Positions 1-6,466 of a stretch of 6,466 nt of DNA are shown here, piece after piece. Location of the stretch: NCBI GenBank assembly GCA_029856445.1, contig JAHQWY010000214.1, forward strand, positions 1-6,466, read 5' to 3'. The position numbers were made by a program, and so were the translations under genes. The DNA comes from Promethearchaeia archaeon. GTDB taxonomy: Archaea; Asgardarchaeota; Lokiarchaeia; Sigyniarchaeales; SOKP01. Position 1 is the stretch's first letter; the number at the start of each line of letters is the position of its first letter. The notes below the pieces were generated by a model. It ran no database searches and was not told the origin of the DNA. It saw only the letters and a list, made by a program, of their open reading frames with translations.

Positions 1-1959
1 AGTAATATTCGAACGAACCACATGGTGTTCTGTGAATATGTTATAGTCAAATATAGAGATATTGTTTTTAATATACCAACAATAACCACAATTTTGAGTT
101 CCCATGGCAACTAGTACTCCTTCATCCCTTTCATCAGATCTCTCAATGTTAGCTGTCATTATCCAGGTTCGATTCCCGACTGCAGGAGAAACTTCAGCAG
201 GTAAATGAGCAATTGGCGGATAATATGTATATTCCCGATGTGCATGAGGGGAACCAGGCTCGAATCGAACCCCAAATAATTCAGCTCTTCTATCATCTAA
301 TGGTAACACCCCATGTTTACCAGCTTCAACCCACCAGAGGTCGATTAACTTCCTAAGTTTATCTGGAAACTTTTTAGCTAAGTTATTACATTCAGAAAAA
401 TCTTCTCTTAAGTTGTATAGCTCCCACTCTACATCATCATATGGGGCTCCCGGTCTGTGAGCAGTTACTGCTTTCCAACCATCAACCCAGATACCACGGT
501 TGCCAAACATTTCAAAATGTTGAATTAGTTTATGAGATTTTTCATCTGGTTCATCAAATGTGTAAACCATTGATGTGCCTGAAATCGGTATTTGATTATA
601 TCCTCGATATATCGAAGGTGCTTCAATTTTTAAAATATCAAGGATGGTAGGTGTAATATCCGTGATATAATGGAATTGATTACGCATTCTACCTTGATCC
701 TTTATTCTTTTTGGCCAATGAATAATTAATGGATCACGAACACCACCCCCAAAAATATGAGATTTATACCATTTAAGAGGTGTATTACCTACTTGCGCCC
801 ATCCCCATGGAATATTACTGTGACTGCGTGGTCCACCAATATCATCTAGTCTATCCTGTATAGCATCTACGTCCTCTGACACTGCATTAAAATATTTGAA
901 CTCATCCATTACACCAGTATGTCCTCCCTCCATACTTGCACCATTATCAGCTAACAAAATAATGAGAGTATTATCCAATTCACCTATATCTTCAAGAAAA
1001 GAGATTAACCGTCCAATATGATGATCAGTGTGATCAAGAAAAGCTGCGAAAGCTTCCTGAAGCCGTAAAGCAAATTTTTTCGCATTCTCTGACAACTGAT
1101 CCCAAGGTTGTACCCCAGGATTACGAGGCGCAAGTTTAGTGTCAGGAGGGATAATACCCATCTTAAGTTGCCTATCGTACCATTCTTTTCGTATAAAATC
1201 CCAACCTGCATCAAATCGACCACGATATTTTTCGATAAATTCCCTTGGTGCTTGATGTGGTGAATGTGTAGCACCCGTTGCTAGATAAAGGAAAAAAGGT
1301 TGATCAGGTCGTATTGATTTTTGGTCACGTATGAATTGAATTGATTTGTCTACAAAATCCTCTGTAACATGATAACCTCCTTCAGGACGACGGGGAGGAT
1401 CAACTGGATGATTATCATAAGTTAGTTCAGGATAAAATTGATCTGTCTCACCTTGCATAAATCCGTAGAATCGATTAAACCCTCTTTGGAGAGGCCAGTG
1501 GTCGAATGGTCCTGCAACTGAAGCATGTTCCATAGGTGCTAGATGCCATTTACCGACAGCCATTGTGGCATACCCTTCATCACGTAAGATTTCTGCCAAA
1601 GTAGCTGCATGTGGAGTAATATATCCCCGCATATTAGGAAATCCAGGATTAAAATTTGATATAGCTCGCATCCCTACAGTATGATGATTCCGACCAGTTA
1701 ATAAACAAGCACGTGTGGGAGAACATAAAGCTGTAGTGTGAAAATTTGTGTATCGAAGACCTCGTTCAGCTAGACGGTCAAAATTAGGAGTTTTAATACT
1801 AGAACCGTAACAACCAAAATGGGCAAAACCGGTATCATCAAGCAGGATTATAACTACGTTTGGGCTCCCGTCACCTACTCGTTTTGGAGTAGGCCACCAA
1901 GGAGTTGACTCATTATGGGTACGACCAATCACACCCTCAAATTTTTCATATTTATTCAA
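1..1959 (-). CDS. Arylsulfatase, cysteine-type (formylglycine-dependent), long subfamily; 3' end cut by window
   Basis: Hydrolyses a sulfate ester, releasing sulfate. The frame is open from 1959 to the window edge (653 codons, no stop). Seen: Asp41-Asp42 in VVIILLDDTGF (metal ligands); sulfatase signature 1 ALCSPTRACLLTGR with Cys79, the residue converted to formylglycine in active enzymes; signature 2 GYATMAVGKWH (residues 129-139, Lys137, His139); His232 in ATHSPHQAP; Asp338-Asn339 in LLADNGAS; Lys396 in NTPLKWYK. After the catalytic domain (LWWVEAGKHGVLPLDDR) a beta-rich C-terminal domain begins, typical of the roughly 750-residue bacterial arylsulfatases, so about 100 residues probably lie outside. 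No signal peptide or membrane segment is visible at the N-terminus, so the protein is probably cytoplasmic. The start is taken as TTG at 1959-1957: an in-frame stop lies just upstream (1968-1966), AAAAGGG precedes it by 9 nt, and the first in-frame ATG falls after the active-site cysteine. The natural substrate cannot be told from sequence. No sulfatase-maturing enzyme is encoded here. Confidence 0.95.
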   Translation of the reverse strand, partial: MNKYEKFEGVIGRTHNESTPWWPTPKRVGDGSPNVVIILLDDTGFAHFGCYGSSIKTPNFDRLAERGLRYTNFHTTALCSPTRACLLTGRNHHTVGMRAISNFNPGFPNMRGYITPHAATLAEILRDEGYATMAVGKWHLAPMEHASVAGPFDHWPLQRGFNRFYGFMQGETDQFYPELTYDNHPVDPPRRPEGGYHVTEDFVDKSIQFIRDQKSIRPDQPFFLYLATGATHSPHQAPREFIEKYRGRFDAGWDFIRKEWYDRQLKMGIIPPDTKLAPRNPGVQPWDQLSENAKKFALRLQEAFAAFLDHTDHHIGRLISFLEDIGELDNTLIILLADNGASMEGGHTGVMDEFKYFNAVSEDVDAIQDRLDDIGGPRSHSNIPWGWAQVGNTPLKWYKSHIFGGGVRDPLIIHWPKRIKDQGRMRNQFHYITDITPTILDILKIEAPSIYRGYNQIPISGTSMVYTFDEPDEKSHKLIQHFEMFGNRGIWVDGWKAVTAHRPGAPYDDVEWELYNLREDFSECNNLAKKFPDKLRKLIDLWWVEAGKHGVLPLDDRRAELFGVRFEPGSPHAHREYTYYPPIAHLPAEVSPAVGNRTWIMTANIERSDERDEGVLVAMGTQNCGYCWYIKNNISIFDYNIFTEHHVVRSNIT

Positions 1960-1968
1960 ATTAATTTA

Positions 1969-1975
1969 CCCTTTT
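1969..1975 (-). promoter_or_regulatory. Probable ribosome binding site for the TTG-started sulfatase
   Basis: AAAAGGG on the minus strand ends 9 nt before the TTG codon at 1959-1957. It is a modest Shine-Dalgarno match, but it is the only purine-rich candidate near the N-terminus. It supports TTG as the start, because the in-frame TAA at 1968-1966 excludes anything further upstream. Confidence 0.45.
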
Positions 1976-1984
1976 TTTGATTTC

Positions 1985-1990
1985 AATATA
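1985..1990 (-). promoter_or_regulatory. Possible -10 element (TATATT) for the sulfatase
   Basis: TATATT on the minus strand lies about 26 nt upstream of the proposed TTG start, which would give a leader of about 20 nt. No good -35 hexamer is seen at 16-18 nt spacing. The region is so AT-rich that matches by chance are expected, so this is a weak call. Confidence 0.2.
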
Positions 1991-2090
1991 CTCAAAACAT
2001 ATGAAATTTTATAAAACTATTACTATTTTTAGTTTAATCTTTATTTCTTAAAAACTTTAAAATATGTGTGTACATCCTAAATTCTTTAAT

Positions 2091-2118
2091 TTGATAAATA
2101 ATTATTTTGTTTAATTAT
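2091..2118 (+). promoter_or_regulatory. Possible sigma70-type promoter for the flavin oxidoreductase/CoA-transferase operon
   Basis: TTGATA (2091-2096, five of six matches to the -35 consensus) is followed after 16 nt by AATTAT (2113-2118, four of six matches to the -10 consensus). Transcription would start near 2125, about 20 nt before the ATG at 2145. This is the best plus-strand pair in the 185-bp divergent spacer (1960-2144). The spacer contains no open reading frame, strong hairpin or clear operator palindrome. High AT content makes the call tentative. Confidence 0.3.
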
Positions 2119-2144
2119 TATATTCAGATCATATTGTTGAAACC

Positions 2145-3272
2145 ATGTTTGCGAAACCAAAAAAAATAGGGAAATTAGAGATTAAAAATAGGTTTGTAAG
2201 ATCAGCTACCTATGAAGGTTTGGCTACAGAAGATGGTGAAGTTACAGATAAGCTAGTGGATTTCTATAAAACACTTTCTAAAGGAGGTTGTGGATTAATA
2301 ATAACTAGCTATGCTTTTATACAACAAAATGGAAGAGCTGGTGATAAACAAATTGCTATATATAAAGATGATTTTATTCCTGGTTTACAGAGACTAGCGA
2401 ATATAGTCCATGAAAATGGTGAAGGGTGTAAAGTAGCTTTACAACTAGTCCATTCTGGTCGTCAATCCTTTATTGTTAAAGAAAATATTGCTCCTTCAGC
2501 AGTAATGGAAAAATTTTCTAATAAAATGCCAAGAGAAATGTCCGTTTCTGAAATTGAAGAAACAATCGAAAATTTCGCTCAAGGCCTAAGAAGAGCCAAA
2601 GAAGCAGGTTTCGATGGAGCCCAACTCCATGGTGCGCACGGATATCTAATTAGTGAGTTTTTATCTCCCTATACCAATAAGAGAATAGATCAATATGGTG
2701 GGAATACAGAGAATCGAATAAGATTTGTTGAACAGATATATAAAAGGAGCAGAGAATTAGTAGGGAATGACTTTCCTATTTTAATTAAAATGAATTGTGA
2801 TGACTTTTTAGAAGGGGGGATAGATCTCGAAGAATCAAAGAAAATTACAAATTTGCTTTCTAATATTGGATTCGATGCAATAGAAATTAGTAGCTGTATG
2901 TGGGAATCTGTTAAACGAAAGAAAAGCGAGATAGGATGGAAGCCTACTTTCATCCCAGAAAGTCGAATGTCAATTGGAACTACAAATGAACCAGCTTATC
3001 ATTTACCTTATGCTAAAGAAATTAAGAAAGGTATTGATATTCCTTTAATTTTAGTGGGCGGTATTAATTCCATTGATTTGGTTAAAGAAATATTAAATAA
3101 AGGGTATGCTGATTTTATTTCGTTTTCTAGACCGTTAATTCGAGAGCCAAACCTCCCAAATAGATGGGTGAAGGGTATAGGAAGCTCCACTGTTGAATGT
3201 GAATATTGTAATAATTGCTTAATGACTTTGGCTAAAGAAGGGCTTCATTGCTCTAAAAAAGAAAAATCTTAA
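2145..3272 (+). CDS. NADH:flavin oxidoreductase, Old Yellow Enzyme family, single FMN barrel with C-terminal Cys cluster
   Basis: Predicted FMN-dependent reductase that would reduce an activated C=C bond (an enone or enoyl-type substrate) in the cytoplasm. The 375 residues form one (beta/alpha)8 barrel. Visible family features: N-terminal KIGKLEIKNRFVRSAT; Gln100 in QLVHSGRQ; HGAHGYL with His162 and His165 (substrate-anion-binding His pair) and Tyr167 (candidate proton donor); FLSPYTNKRIDQYGG and NTENRIRF; Lys215 in ILIKMN; the FMN-phosphate region VGGI (304-307) and SRPLI (Arg329). The C-terminus carries Cys352, Cys355, Cys358 and Cys369 (CX2CX2CX10C), resembling the iron-sulfur site of 2,4-dienoyl-CoA reductase, but the FAD/NAD(P)H domain of that enzyme is absent. 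The ATG at 2145 begins the usual N-terminus (FAKPKKIG), although no convincing Shine-Dalgarno precedes it. It is first in an apparent operon, 57 bp before the CoA-transferase-like genes, which suggests a CoA-linked or cyclic ketone substrate. The substrate is not known. Confidence 0.93.
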   Translation: MFAKPKKIGKLEIKNRFVRSATYEGLATEDGEVTDKLVDFYKTLSKGGCGLIITSYAFIQQNGRAGDKQIAIYKDDFIPGLQRLANIVHENGEGCKVALQLVHSGRQSFIVKENIAPSAVMEKFSNKMPREMSVSEIEETIENFAQGLRRAKEAGFDGAQLHGAHGYLISEFLSPYTNKRIDQYGGNTENRIRFVEQIYKRSRELVGNDFPILIKMNCDDFLEGGIDLEESKKITNLLSNIGFDAIEISSCMWESVKRKKSEIGWKPTFIPESRMSIGTTNEPAYHLPYAKEIKKGIDIPLILVGGINSIDLVKEILNKGYADFISFSRPLIREPNLPNRWVKGIGSSTVECEYCNNCLMTLAKEGLHCSKKEKS

Positions 3273-3329
3273 TAGAATCAAAGTAAAAATCTTATTTTAG
3301 AAGGAAAAAAATAAAAGAGAATATAAAGA

Positions 3330-4190
3330 ATGAGTTCAAGTAAATTAATGACCTTAGAAGAAGCAGTCTCAACATATATACAAGATGGGGATCATGTTGG
3401 AATTGGGGGGCTTTCTTTTTGGAGAAAAGCAATGAGTGCTTGTCGAGAGATAGTAAGGCAGAATAAGAAGCACCTATCAATTTGTACATTTGTTGGTGGT
3501 TTAGAAGTGGACATGCTCATAGCGGGAGAGTGTGTTTCAGAAGTGCGAAGTTGTTTTGTAGGGATGGAAATATTTGGTATGGCCCCGCATTATAGAAAAG
3601 CTGTTGAATCTGGCTCTATAAAGATTTCTGAAGAAAGTGAAGCAACAATCGCTTTGGGATTGAGAGCATCCTATTTGAAAGTTCCATTCATGCCATTAAA
3701 AGGTATTATAGGAACAGACCTACCTAAAGTAAGAAATGATATTAAACAAATCGAAGATCCTCTCGGTTCAGGAACTCAAGTTATGGTGGTTCCTAAGATT
3801 GATCTGGATGTCGCGATTCTTCATGTACCATATGCTGATGAATATGGGAACGGAAACATAGCGGGAGCAGTGTGGATGGATGCAGATATGGCAAAAACAG
3901 CAAAAAAAACTATAGTCATCTGTGAAAAATTAGTAGAAACTGAAGACATTCGCTATCTACCAGGGAAAGCACAATTACCGATGCAAACTACTAGTGTTGT
4001 TGTAAAAAAACCTTTTGGGGCACACCCAACTTCATGTTACCCTTTTTATACTTTCGATCCCCATCATATTCAATGTTATTTAAAAACTAATTTTGAAGAA
4101 TATAAGAAAAAATTCATATCTAATAAAACTCATGCTCAATATTTAGAGGAGGCGGGGGGTGTACAAACTATATTTAATATTCTGGTGTAG
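3330..4190 (+). CDS. Family I CoA-transferase-like enzyme, alpha subunit (GctA/IpdA type)
   Basis: Alpha half of a two-subunit enzyme, 286 residues, related to glutaconate CoA-transferase subunit A and to mycobacterial IpdA. Seen: N-terminal KLMTLEEAVSTYIQDGDHVGIGG, the usual family opening with a glycine-rich CoA-binding turn; FVGGLEVDMLIAGECV (54-69); PHYRKAVESG; the LRASYLKVPFMPLKGIIGTD block (111-130); VPKIDLDVAILHVPYADEYGNGNI (154-177); and FGAHPTSCYPFY (229-240), closely matching GctA. It ends about 20 residues earlier than Acidaminococcus GctA as I recall that sequence. Glu102 or Glu104, just before the LRA block, lies roughly where IpdA has an essential glutamate; I could not align this firmly. 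The ATG at 3330 is preceded by AAGAGA at about 9 nt; the better AGAAGGA (3299-3305) is too far away. The beta-subunit gene follows after 12 bp. Whether the complex transfers CoA or hydrolyses a C-C bond is open. Confidence 0.9.
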   Translation: MSSSKLMTLEEAVSTYIQDGDHVGIGGLSFWRKAMSACREIVRQNKKHLSICTFVGGLEVDMLIAGECVSEVRSCFVGMEIFGMAPHYRKAVESGSIKISEESEATIALGLRASYLKVPFMPLKGIIGTDLPKVRNDIKQIEDPLGSGTQVMVVPKIDLDVAILHVPYADEYGNGNIAGAVWMDADMAKTAKKTIVICEKLVETEDIRYLPGKAQLPMQTTSVVVKKPFGAHPTSCYPFYTFDPHHIQCYLKTNFEEYKKKFISNKTHAQYLEEAGGVQTIFNILV

Positions 4191-4195
4191 GAGGG
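4190..4195 (+). promoter_or_regulatory. Strong Shine-Dalgarno for the beta subunit
   Basis: GGAGGG begins on the last base of the alpha-subunit stop codon and lies 7 nt before the ATG at 4203. It is the best ribosome binding site in the window. Its overlap with the upstream stop is consistent with translational coupling that balances the two subunits. Confidence 0.75.
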
Positions 4196-4202
4196 AAATA
4201 TA

Positions 4203-5081
4203 ATGAGTGAATATTCGAAAGATTATACTATAGATGAATTGATGACCGTTTTAATGGCCAGAGAAGTTAAAAACGATGATATAATGATAGTCGGTGTCGC
4301 AACTCCCATGGTGTGGGCAGCATTTACCTTAGCAAAAGTAACGCATGCCCCAGATGCGATTTATCATTATATCATGGGAAACACATTTGTAGCAGAACCT
4401 CGTCAAGTTAGTTTATTATATCTTGAGATGAACACGGCGAGAGCTTATCGATTTCAAGACAGTGTGGAATGCACATTAGAAGCTCTTCCTTCTGATAAAC
4501 TGACAACTATAGAATTTTTTAGGCCAGCTCAGATTGACCAGTATGGGAATACTAATAATATATGCATAGGAGAGTGGGATAAACCAAAAATTAGACTCCC
4601 TGGAGCTGCTGGTATCCTTGATTTTAGCATGTTCTATGCTCGTGGATCTTTTCTCTACACACCGCGACATGATAAACGAACCTTCGTGCCTTCTGAAAAA
4701 ATTGATTTTATCTCGGGTGTAGGATTTCCCGGTGGAAAACCTTCTATATGTGGAGGTTTAGGACCTCAGTGTGTTATCACTAATCTTGCTTATTTCGATT
4801 TTGATGATGATACTAAATTGATGAAATTAAGATCAATTCATCCTGATGTTGAACTTGATAAGGTAAAGGATTCAACTGGGTTTGAGCTAATCACACCGAA
4901 TGAGTTGATAGAAACAATCCCACCAACAGTAAAAGAAATTAAATTACTTAGGGATAAAGTAGATCCATTAAATGTAAGAAAATTAGAAGTTCTTTCAGGA
5001 AATGAACGTAAAGAGTTATTGGAGGATATAATTCAAAAAGAATTACATAAGCAAAACAAATTTCCCAAATTACTAATTTAA
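4203..5081 (+). CDS. Family I CoA-transferase-like enzyme, beta subunit (GctB/IpdB type), catalytic Glu replaced
   Basis: Beta half of the complex, 292 residues, translated just after the alpha subunit. Family features: YTIDELMTVLMAREVKNDD start; GVATPMVWAAFTLAKVTHAPD (31-51); AQIDQYGNTNNICIG (109-123); GGLGPQCVITN (184-194); LRSIHPDVELDKVKDSTGFEL (209-229); and LLRDKVDPLNVRKLEVL (248-264). The last two resemble the C-terminus of steroid-degradation IpdB especially closely. In GctB the active-site glutamate (Glu54) sits seven residues after the proline of an APD motif, in VESG. Here the ungapped equivalent is Ile57 in YIMGN, so the residue that forms the glutamyl-CoA thioester is missing. IpdB also lacks it. 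This favours an IpdAB-like hydrolase acting on a cyclic beta-keto-type acyl-CoA over a true CoA-transferase, but that is inference. About 28 charged residues extend past the conserved end. The stop lies 9 bp from the stop of the convergent dehydratase gene. Confidence 0.9.
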   Translation: MSEYSKDYTIDELMTVLMAREVKNDDIMIVGVATPMVWAAFTLAKVTHAPDAIYHYIMGNTFVAEPRQVSLLYLEMNTARAYRFQDSVECTLEALPSDKLTTIEFFRPAQIDQYGNTNNICIGEWDKPKIRLPGAAGILDFSMFYARGSFLYTPRHDKRTFVPSEKIDFISGVGFPGGKPSICGGLGPQCVITNLAYFDFDDDTKLMKLRSIHPDVELDKVKDSTGFELITPNELIETIPPTVKEIKLLRDKVDPLNVRKLEVLSGNERKELLEDIIQKELHKQNKFPKLLI

Positions 5082-5090
5082 GAAAACAAA

Positions 5091-6466
5091 CTAAAATTTT
5101 ATAATTGCCCCTTGTGCAGCAGAAGATACGAGGCTACGGTATTTTAAAAGTGCTTTACTTTTAATATTTTTCTCAAAAGGTTTCCATTTTGCTAAGCGTT
5201 CTTGAATTTCGTCATCTGTAATATCAAAGTTCAGAGTTCTATGTGGAATGTCAATTTTAATTAAGTCTCCATTTTTCACTATGCCAATTGGCCCTCCAAC
5301 ATATGCTTCTGGACTTACATGCCCTATACAAGGTCCTGATGTATAACCTGAAAAACGTCCATCAGTAATTAGAGCAACTTTGTCTAACTTATTTTTCATT
5401 ACTAAAGTCATTGTAACAGCTAGTAATTCAGGCATACCCGGACCACCTTTAGGGCCTTCATATCGAACTATAATAACTGAATTATTTTGAACTTGATCAG
5501 CCGTTAATGCATCAGTCACATCTCGTTCCGAGTTAAAACACACAGCAGGGCCCTTAAACTTTAACATATCTTTATTTTTTATCGCTGATTGTTTAACAAC
5601 AGCCCCTTCTGGCGCTAGATTACCTTTTAATACTACAGTTCCACCTTCGGGAAAGATAGGATCATTCAACGGTTTAATAATCTGCTCATCAAGTACTTTT
5701 GCTTTTTTGATGATCTGTCCAATTGTTTTTCCAGAGACCGTTAAACAGTCTAAATGAAGAAATTCTCTAATTCTACTCAAGACAGCAGGGATCCCTCCTG
5801 CTTTATATAAATCTGGAGTACCAAAATCTCCGGATGGAGCAACATTTACAATTGTTGGAATTTTTTTATTATATTCATTAAATATTTCCAAATCAAAATC
5901 AATCCCTATCTCATGAGCAATTGCTGGAAGATGAAGTGTTGAATTTGTTGACCCTCCAACGGCTAAATCGACTATTACAGCATTTTCTAAAGATTTTTTT
6001 GTCATAATTTGTGATGGGGTTATTCGATCCTTCAGTAATTCAATTATTCTTTTCCCTGAATTTTTGGCCACCATATATTTCATTTGAGTCATTGCAGGGA
6101 TAGTACTAGCGTTAGGTAATGTCATTCCAAAGGCTTCCATTAAACATTGAGTAGTATTTGCTGTTCCCATGGCCTCACAAGCACCATATGTCGCACAAGT
6201 AATGCATCCAAATTTATGAGTAAAATCTTCATATTTTTCCGTTGCAATACCTTTATACTCTGGCATGAATCTTACTGCATATAGATTTGATCCTCCAGGA
6301 ACACATATAGTAGGGATATCTAATCGTACTGCAGCCATTAGAATTGCTGGATTAATTTTATCACAACTAGATAAAGTAACCATAGCATCTAATCGATGTG
6401 CTTCAACCATTAATTCAATTGAATCAACAATTACTTCTCTATGAGGTAAGATAGAGCGCATTCCAA
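5091..6466 (-). CDS. ilvD: Dihydroxy-acid dehydratase, IlvD/EDD family; 5' end cut by window
   Basis: Iron-sulfur dehydratase that would convert 2,3-dihydroxy-3-methyl acids to 2-keto acids in valine/isoleucine synthesis, or dehydrate a related sugar acid. The stop is TAG at 5093-5091. The frame runs off the window: the ATG at 6461 is internal, since the codon before it gives Gly (GMRSILPHREV, typical of mid-protein IlvD). Roughly 100 N-terminal residues, including the first cluster cysteine, are missing. Counting from that Met: SSCDKINP with Cys33 (cluster ligand) and Lys35 (the metal-site lysine, carbamylated in relatives); YGACEAMGTANT with Cys95 (third ligand position); VGGSTNSTLHLPAIAHE (168-184); AGGIPAV; GNLAPEGAVVK (280-290); RYEGPKGGPGMPE; TDGRFSGYTSGPCIGHVSPEA with Ser371, the candidate catalytic base; and C-terminal KYRSLVSSAAQGA. 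The GACxxMGTANT wording also occurs in non-biosynthetic family members, so ilvD is a family-level symbol. It is transcribed against the CoA-transferase-like operon. Confidence 0.9.
   Translation of the reverse strand, partial: GMRSILPHREVIVDSIELMVEAHRLDAMVTLSSCDKINPAILMAAVRLDIPTICVPGGSNLYAVRFMPEYKGIATEKYEDFTHKFGCITCATYGACEAMGTANTTQCLMEAFGMTLPNASTIPAMTQMKYMVAKNSGKRIIELLKDRITPSQIMTKKSLENAVIVDLAVGGSTNSTLHLPAIAHEIGIDFDLEIFNEYNKKIPTIVNVAPSGDFGTPDLYKAGGIPAVLSRIREFLHLDCLTVSGKTIGQIIKKAKVLDEQIIKPLNDPIFPEGGTVVLKGNLAPEGAVVKQSAIKNKDMLKFKGPAVCFNSERDVTDALTADQVQNNSVIIVRYEGPKGGPGMPELLAVTMTLVMKNKLDKVALITDGRFSGYTSGPCIGHVSPEAYVGGPIGIVKNGDLIKIDIPHRTLNFDITDDEIQERLAKWKPFEKNIKSKALLKYRSLVSSAAQGAIIKF

Noticed and set aside
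441..650. 69-codon plus-strand open frame
   Set aside because: It lies opposite the intact sulfatase frame, has no ribosome binding site and resembles no known protein.
1005..1274. 89-codon minus-strand open frame
   Set aside because: It is an out-of-frame shadow within the sulfatase, whose own frame is continuous and matches its family through this stretch.
1..1959. Possible frameshifted or pseudogene sulfatase, since no ATG-to-stop frame covers it
   Set aside because: Codon-by-codon reading shows one uninterrupted frame with all key motifs; the missing stop is due to the window edge and the missing ATG to a TTG start.
1960..2144. Possible operator palindromes (CATATG, TGTACA) in the divergent spacer
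   Set aside because: They are only 6 bp long without extended arms, and such matches are common by chance in AT-rich DNA.
2690..3190. Two minus-strand open frames opposite the flavin oxidoreductase (2690-2953 and 3008-3190)
   Set aside because: Both are antisense to strongly conserved Old Yellow Enzyme sequence and show no family features.
3262..3294. Direct repeat AAAAATCTTA at 3262-3271 and 3285-3294
   Set aside because: It is short and AT-rich, straddles the end of a gene and a spacer, and is best explained by base composition.
3292..3489. 65-codon minus-strand open frame with a hydrophobic, Phe-rich end
   Set aside because: It overlaps the conserved start of the alpha subunit. The hydrophobic end comes from translating an A-rich intergenic stretch backwards, so it is not good evidence for a membrane peptide.
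4476..4670. 64-codon minus-strand open frame opposite the beta subunit
   Set aside because: It is antisense to conserved CoA-transferase-like sequence and has no independent support.

Overview
The window looks like a piece of a low-GC bacterial chromosome carrying catabolic or accessory metabolism. Non-coding DNA is very AT-rich, coding DNA uses many A/T-ending codons, and the clearest ribosome binding site is a classical Shine-Dalgarno sequence. The species cannot be read from the sequence. A free-living, possibly marine or environmental, heterotroph is a reasonable guess, based only on a sulfatase next to acyl-CoA and flavin chemistry. No RNA genes, mobile elements, CRISPR arrays or phage genes were seen.

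Layout: (1) bases 1-1959, minus strand, hold a long cysteine-type arylsulfatase, cut at its 3' end by the window edge and apparently started by TTG. (2) Bases 1960-2144 are an AT-rich divergent promoter region. (3) Bases 2145-5081, plus strand, hold a likely three-gene operon: an Old Yellow Enzyme-family flavin oxidoreductase with a C-terminal cysteine cluster, then the alpha and beta subunits of a family I CoA-transferase-like enzyme. (4) Bases 5091-6466, minus strand, hold a dihydroxy-acid dehydratase (IlvD/EDD family) whose 5' end lies beyond the window. It meets the operon tail to tail with only 9 bp between the two stop codons.

The most interesting point is the CoA-transferase pair. Its beta subunit aligns without gaps to the active-site strand of glutaconate CoA-transferase, but the catalytic glutamate is replaced by isoleucine (Ile57). 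That loss is known in IpdAB, the steroid-degradation enzyme that hydrolyses a ring C-C bond of a cyclic acyl-CoA and is not a CoA-transferase. Together with an enone-type reductase in the same operon and a divergent sulfatase, this suggests a pathway that desulfates, reduces and ring-opens a cyclic CoA-activated substrate. The enzyme families are well supported; the joint pathway and substrate are inference.
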